64,000 bases of DNA, from contig NZ_DASZBU010000005.1 of the NCBI RefSeq assembly GCF_035943815.1, positions 248,001 through 312,000 of the forward strand, in the 5' to 3' direction. A program made the position numbers and the translations under genes. Positions within the stretch are counted from its first letter, which is position 1; every line of letters begins with the position of its first letter. This document shows positions 60,695 through 64,000 of this stretch, piece after piece. The notes beneath the pieces are model-generated. The model had not been told where the DNA came from. It did not search any database and worked only from the letters and a program-made list of their open reading frames with translations. The stretch is from Frateuria_A sp035943815. Lineage in GTDB: Bacteria > Pseudomonadota > Gammaproteobacteria > Xanthomonadales > Rhodanobacteraceae.

Positions 60695-60880
60695 GCGGGG
60701 AATGGGGTGGCGTCAACCGCGATGCCGCTGCACACCAAACGACCTTGATCCCTTTGGATCAGGTGGGAGGGCACCATGGCCTTCGAGGCTTTCCGCTCGC
60801 GGCGGACATGCACAACAGCCATGTGAAACCGACCCGGGGTCGTATGTAGGAACAAGGCAAATGTAAGAGTGTGCTGGCGC
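60695..60880 (-). ncRNA. ssrS: 6S RNA
   Basis: Read on the minus strand, the 3' half contains CACCTGATCCAAAGGGATCAAGG and GTGCAGCGGCATCGCGG, close to the E. coli 6S 3' half (CACCTTGAACCAAGG, CTGCGGCGGCATCTCGG). It lies between zapA and the 5-FCL gene, the conserved location. 6S RNA binds sigma-70 RNA polymerase as a promoter mimic in stationary phase. Ends are estimated. A GCCGGC-rich hairpin (about 60659-60689) follows. Confidence 0.85.
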
Positions 60881-60902
60881 ACACCGCAGAAAACGCCGGG
60901 AC

Positions 60903-61220
60903 CTATCTTACTTGCGCGTCCAGCACGGCATCAAGCTTTCGGCGTAATGCAGCGAGCCCGTCAGCCACGCTGCGATCGGTGCCGTCGTGCTGTTTGCGCA
61001 GGGCGAGGAATTCATGGGTGATGCTGATCGCCGCAAGCACCGCTAGGCGGTCGAAGCCGGGCGTCCTGGCGTTGGCGCGCAGCTCGCGCATCTTGCGGTC
61101 GAGGAAGGAAGCCGCTTCCAGCAGGCCATCGCGCTCTTCGGGCGCACAGGCGATCAGGAATTCGCGGTCGAGCAGGCGCAGCGCGACGGGTTCGGCGGCG
61201 GGAGGGGGCGTGGAACTCAT
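60903..61220 (-). CDS. zapA: Cell division protein ZapA
   Basis: 105 residues. An N-terminal beta domain (EPVALRLLDREFLIACAPEE) is followed by a long C-terminal coiled coil, as in ZapA, which bundles FtsZ filaments at midcell. RLAVLAAISITHEFLAL matches the dimer helix. It follows the ZapB-like gene by one base and precedes 6S RNA. Confidence 0.92.
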   Translation of the reverse strand: MSSTPPPAAEPVALRLLDREFLIACAPEERDGLLEAASFLDRKMRELRANARTPGFDRLAVLAAISITHEFLALRKQHDGTDRSVADGLAALRRKLDAVLDAQVR

Positions 61221-61221
61221 G

Positions 61222-61446
61222 TCAGCCGTTGTTCTCGAGGGCTTTGAGGCGTTGGATCATCGCCTCGACGCGGCTGCGGGCCTGGTCGTTGCGCGCCATC
61301 AGGCCCGCCCGTTCGCTGGCCAGTTGTTCCTGGCTGTGGCGCAGGCTGCGGTTTTCCTCCTGCAGCCGGCGGACCAGCTCCAGCAAGCGGTCCAGCTGCT
61401 GGTTCAGGGTGGCCAATTCCTGCTGGGCGGGGTCGGGCGTGCTCAT
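61222..61446 (-). CDS. ZapB-like coiled-coil protein (TIGR02449 family)
   Basis: 74 residues, almost entirely one coiled coil (QQELATLNQQLDRLLELV, then RRLQEENRSLRHSQEQLASE). Proteins of this family sit upstream of zapA in gammaproteobacteria and are presumed divisome partners. The start at ATG 61446 lies only nine bases from a TATAGT -10, so the mRNA may have almost no leader. Confidence 0.88.
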   Translation of the reverse strand: MSTPDPAQQELATLNQQLDRLLELVRRLQEENRSLRHSQEQLASERAGLMARNDQARSRVEAMIQRLKALENNG

Positions 61447-61454
61447 GGCGTGAA

Positions 61455-61463
61455 ACTATAGCA
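61455..61463 (-). promoter_or_regulatory. Extended -10 for a near-leaderless zapB-like/zapA transcript
   Basis: On the minus strand TGC-TATAGT occupies 61463-61455. Transcription would start near 61448, two bases from the ATG at 61446. Confidence 0.45.
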
Positions 61464-61579
61464 AGGGACAGGTTCAGGGAAGCGGCGCGCGTCGCGACCG
61501 TCGTCGCAGGCTGAGCATGGTCCCGTGCCGTGGCGCGGCCTGCATTAAACTTCGCGATCATCATCGCCGGACCCATCCC

Positions 61580-62143
61580 ATGACCCCACACGACCTGGTC
61601 GGCTACGACGAACTGGATGCCGCCATCATGCGGTTGAAGCTGGGATCCGACGCCAGCGAGCTGCACGGTTCCCTGTGCGGCTTTCTGGCGGGCGGCGGCG
61701 CGCTGGGCCGGCAATCCCTGCTGGCGGCGCTCGAACTGGAGGGCGAGGGCGCGACGCCGTCGACGCAGGACCAGGTGCTGCTCGATCGCCTGGCCAGCCA
61801 GACCCGTGGCGAGCTGGCCGATCCGGAGCTGGGTTTCGAGCCCTTGCTGCCCGCCGACGACCGTCCGCTTTCCGAGCGCGCCGAGGCGCTGGTGGAATGG
61901 TGCCGCGGCTTCCTCGGCGGCTTCGGCCTGGCCGGCGCCGGCGCGCATGCGCAGCTGTCCGACGAGGCGCAGGAGATCCTGCGCGACCTCACCACCATCG
62001 CCAGCTCCGCTTTCGACTTCGGCGAAGAGAGCGAAGACGAGGACGCGCTGATCGAGGTGCACGAATTCGTTCGCATGGGCGCCATGCTGCTGTTCACCGA
62101 ATGCCAGGGCGCCCGGCGCCAGGCGGGCGATACGCTGCATTGA
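61580..62143 (+). CDS. UPF0149 (YgfB/YecA) family protein
   Basis: 187 residues, all-helical. ELHGSLCGFLAGGG and the C-terminal LIEVHEFVRMGAMLLFTECQ define the family. YgfB homologues in other gammaproteobacteria affect stress and resistance gene expression; the molecular role is not settled. It is divergent from the ZapB-like gene and overlaps pepP by four bases. Confidence 0.92.
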   Translation: MTPHDLVGYDELDAAIMRLKLGSDASELHGSLCGFLAGGGALGRQSLLAALELEGEGATPSTQDQVLLDRLASQTRGELADPELGFEPLLPADDRPLSERAEALVEWCRGFLGGFGLAGAGAHAQLSDEAQEILRDLTTIASSAFDFGEESEDEDALIEVHEFVRMGAMLLFTECQGARRQAGDTLH

Positions 62144-63450
62144 GCATCGCGACGGCCGAGTTCGCGCGCCGCCGGCGCCAGCTGATGCGCATGGCCGGCG
62201 CCGATGCGGCGCTGCTCGTCGCCGCCGCGCCCGAACGCATGCGCAATGCCGATGCGGCCTGGCCATACCGGCAGGATTCGGACTTCCATTACCTCACCGG
62301 CTTCCAGGAGCCGGACGCCGTGCTCGCGCTGTTGCCCGGACGCGCGCACGGCGAGGCGGTGCTGTTCTGCCGCGAGCGCGATCCCGCGCACGAGCGCTGG
62401 CATGGCGAGGTGACCGGCACCGAGCGCGCGGTGAGCGTTCACGGCGTGGACGACGCCTTTCCCATCGAGGATATCGACGACATCCTGCCCGGCATGATCG
62501 AGGGCCGTGCACGGGTGTACTGCCACTTCGGCCGCGAGCCGGACTTCGACGCGCGGCTGCTCGGCTGGATGCGCCGGCTTCGCCAACTGCGCGGCGGCGG
62601 CGTGGTGCCGAAGGAGTTCGTGGCGTTGGGCCATCTGTTGCACGACCTGAGGCTCTACAAGTCGCGCGGCGAGCTCAAGCTGATGCGCGAGGCGGCCGCG
62701 ATCGCTGCCGAGGCGCACCTGGCGGCGATGGCCGCCGCGAAGCCGGGCCGGCTCGAGTACGAGGTGGAGGCCGAGCTGCTGCGGGTGATGCGCAGCCGCG
62801 GCGCGGTGGCGGCATTCCCTCCCATCGTGGCCGGCGGCGCCAATGCCTGCACCATGCATTACCTGGCCAACCGTGCGCCGCTGAAGGACGGCGACCTGCT
62901 GCTGATCGACGCTGGCGCCGAGGTCGACTGCTATGCCTCGGACATCACCCGCACCTATCCGGTCAACGGCCGCTGGACGCGCGAGCAGCGCTCGCTGTAC
63001 GAGGTGGCGCTGGCCGCGCAGCAGGCGGCGATCGACGAAGTGCGGCCCGGCCGTCCGTTCGACGCTGCGCACCATGCTGCGGTGCGGGTGATCTCGGAAG
63101 GGCTGTGTGCGCTGGGATTGCTCAAGGGCCGCGCGGATGCGGTCATCGAAAGCGGTGCCTACAAGGCGTTCTTTCCTTCCAAGACCGGCCACTGGCTCGG
63201 CCTGGATGTGCACGACGTGGGCGACTACCGGGTCGACGGCCAGGCGCGCCTGCTCGAGCCGGGCATGGTGGTGACGGTGGAGCCTGGCATCTACGTGCCG
63301 CCCGACCTGCGTGGCGTAGCCGAGCGCTGGCGGGGGATCGGCATCCGCATCGAGGACGACGTGGCGGTGACCGCGGAGGGCAACATGGTGCTTACCGCGG
63401 CGGTGCCCAAGGAGCCGGAAGAACTGGAGCGGGTGTTGCTCGCGAGGTAG
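62140..63450 (+). CDS. pepP: Xaa-Pro aminopeptidase P (M24B)
   Basis: 436 residues. It removes N-terminal residues ahead of proline using two metal ions. Metal ligands are visible: Asp pair in IDAGAEVDCYASDITRTY, His in GHWLGLDVHDVG, Glu in VTVEPGIYVP and Glu in IRIEDDVAV. The N-terminal domain has the YRQDSDFHYLTGF signature. The start is a TTG at 62140 overlapping the UPF0149 stop; an ATG at 62183-62185 is out of keeping with the family N-terminus. Confidence 0.95.
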   Translation: MSIATAEFARRRRQLMRMAGADAALLVAAAPERMRNADAAWPYRQDSDFHYLTGFQEPDAVLALLPGRAHGEAVLFCRERDPAHERWHGEVTGTERAVSVHGVDDAFPIEDIDDILPGMIEGRARVYCHFGREPDFDARLLGWMRRLRQLRGGGVVPKEFVALGHLLHDLRLYKSRGELKLMREAAAIAAEAHLAAMAAAKPGRLEYEVEAELLRVMRSRGAVAAFPPIVAGGANACTMHYLANRAPLKDGDLLLIDAGAEVDCYASDITRTYPVNGRWTREQRSLYEVALAAQQAAIDEVRPGRPFDAAHHAAVRVISEGLCALGLLKGRADAVIESGAYKAFFPSKTGHWLGLDVHDVGDYRVDGQARLLEPGMVVTVEPGIYVPPDLRGVAERWRGIGIRIEDDVAVTAEGNMVLTAAVPKEPEELERVLLAR

Positions 63451-63453
63451 GCC

Positions 63454-63502
63454 CCGCTCCGGTTGCCCTCATCCGCCTGTCGGCACCTTTCCCCCTCGGG
63501 AC
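63454..63502. repeat. Partial REP-type repeat between pepP and cydA
   Basis: CTCATCCGCCTGTCGGCACC followed by TTTCCCCCTCGGGA repeats the module at 24375-24405. This copy lacks the second hairpin arm. Confidence 0.6.
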
Positions 63503-63607
63503 TAGAGGTTCGGCAGCGGGATGACGGCGCGGCACGATGCCGCGCTGTCGCAGCCGTCACGCCCAACGCGCCTATAGTCGCCGACGCCCTTCCCAGCGGA
63601 GTGATGC

Positions 63608-64000
63608 ATGACTGCGGAGTTCCTGTCCCGCCTGCAGTTCGCGTGGGTGATGTCCTTCCACATCCTGTTTCCCGCCTTCACCATCGGGACCGCGGCGTGG
63701 CTCGCTTTCATCGAGGGCGTGTGGCTGGTCAGGCGCACCGACCTGTGGCGCGACCTGTACTTCTTCTGGCTGAAGATCTTCGCGGTCGCCTTCGGCATGG
63801 GCGTGGTGTCCGGCATCGTGATGAGCTTCCAGTTCGGCACCAACTGGGCCGGTTTCTCGATCGTGGCCGGCAACGTGGTGGGGCCGCTGCTCAACTACGA
63901 GGTGCTGACTGCGTTCTTCCTGGAGGCCACCTTCCTGGGCGTGATGCTGTTCGGCTGGAAGAAGGTCAGCGATCGCATGCACTTCCTGGCCACCTGCATG
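63608..64000 (+). CDS. cydA: Cytochrome bd-type ubiquinol oxidase subunit I, N-terminal part
   Basis: 131 codons before the window ends. MTAEFLSRLQFAWVMSFHIL includes His18, the equivalent of the E. coli haem b595 ligand His19, and FQFGTNWAGFSIVAGNVVGP with FLEATFLGVMLFGWKK are conserved CydA segments. It is the quinol-oxidising subunit of a terminal oxidase in the inner membrane. It could belong to the cyanide-insensitive (CioA) branch; the part that decides this lies outside the window. Confidence 0.93.
   Translation, partial: MTAEFLSRLQFAWVMSFHILFPAFTIGTAAWLAFIEGVWLVRRTDLWRDLYFFWLKIFAVAFGMGVVSGIVMSFQFGTNWAGFSIVAGNVVGPLLNYEVLTAFFLEATFLGVMLFGWKKVSDRMHFLATCM

Overview
The window is a GC-rich chromosomal segment of a gammaproteobacterium of the order Xanthomonadales, most likely a member of the Rhodanobacteraceae (Rhodanobacter/Dyella/Luteibacter type). 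This rests on the Clp-type CRP homologue next to speD and coq7, the neighbourhood purC - cytochrome c - djlA - rpe - trpE, the block rplM-rpsI, and the block rpiA - EVE - 5-FCL - 6S RNA - zapA - ZapB-like - UPF0149 - pepP. The exact genus cannot be told from this segment.

Layout. 0-2 kb: start of purC (minus), a small cytochrome c, djlA and rpe. 2-2.7 kb: a minus-strand intergenic unit with two 37-codon genes that end at a strong terminator, followed by a candidate structured RNA with its own terminator. 2.7-6 kb: a two-component system resembling the regulators of the 'proteobacterial dedicated sortase system', but with no sortase in view. 6-7.6 kb: trpE. 7.7-13.6 kb: a tripartite RND efflux operon of the CusCBA/Czc type. 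13.6-23.2 kb: a chorismate lyase-like protein and recC-recB-recD. 23.2-42.3 kb: two back-to-back gene sets that together look like a muropeptide uptake and degradation locus. The minus-strand set holds a transglutaminase-like protein, an Oar-type TonB receptor, DAP decarboxylase, M19 dipeptidase, a beta-lactamase-fold hydrolase, a VanX-type D-Ala-D-Ala dipeptidase and a second serine hydrolase. The plus-strand set holds a DUF819 permease, an SH3/NlpC-P60 endopeptidase, Ala-Glu epimerase, an RpiR regulator, an L,D-transpeptidase, a dicarboxylate/amino-acid symporter and an FAD amino-acid oxidase. 42.3-45.9 kb: a beta-propeller protein, a TPR/winged-helix regulator, a DUF899 protein and a frameshifted DUF2182 membrane protein. 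46.1-49.3 kb: trpG-trpD-trpC and a HAD phosphatase. 49.3-53 kb: Clp regulator, speD, coq7 and an Fe-S oxidoreductase. 53-54.2 kb: rplM-rpsI and tRNA-Gln. 54.5-58.8 kb: a degenerate MASE1 sensor protein, a secreted hypothetical and a CLC channel with CBS domains. 58.8-64 kb: rpiA to pepP, then the start of cydA.

How the parts work together. The tryptophan pathway is split: trpE lies about 38.6 kb from trpGDC, yet both transcription units carry the same TTGGACGTCC element just downstream of the predicted -10, which suggests a shared operator. The genes between 23 and 42 kb supply nearly every step needed to turn cell-wall peptides (L-Ala, D-Glu, meso-DAP, D-Ala) into lysine, glutamate and alanine, under a dedicated RpiR-family regulator. 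Family names come from motifs recognised by eye; no database search was run. The window shows no CRISPR array, prophage, integrase or transposase. Dispersed GC-rich hairpin repeats of the REP type occur in several intergenic gaps and appear to have altered the 5' end of one gene.
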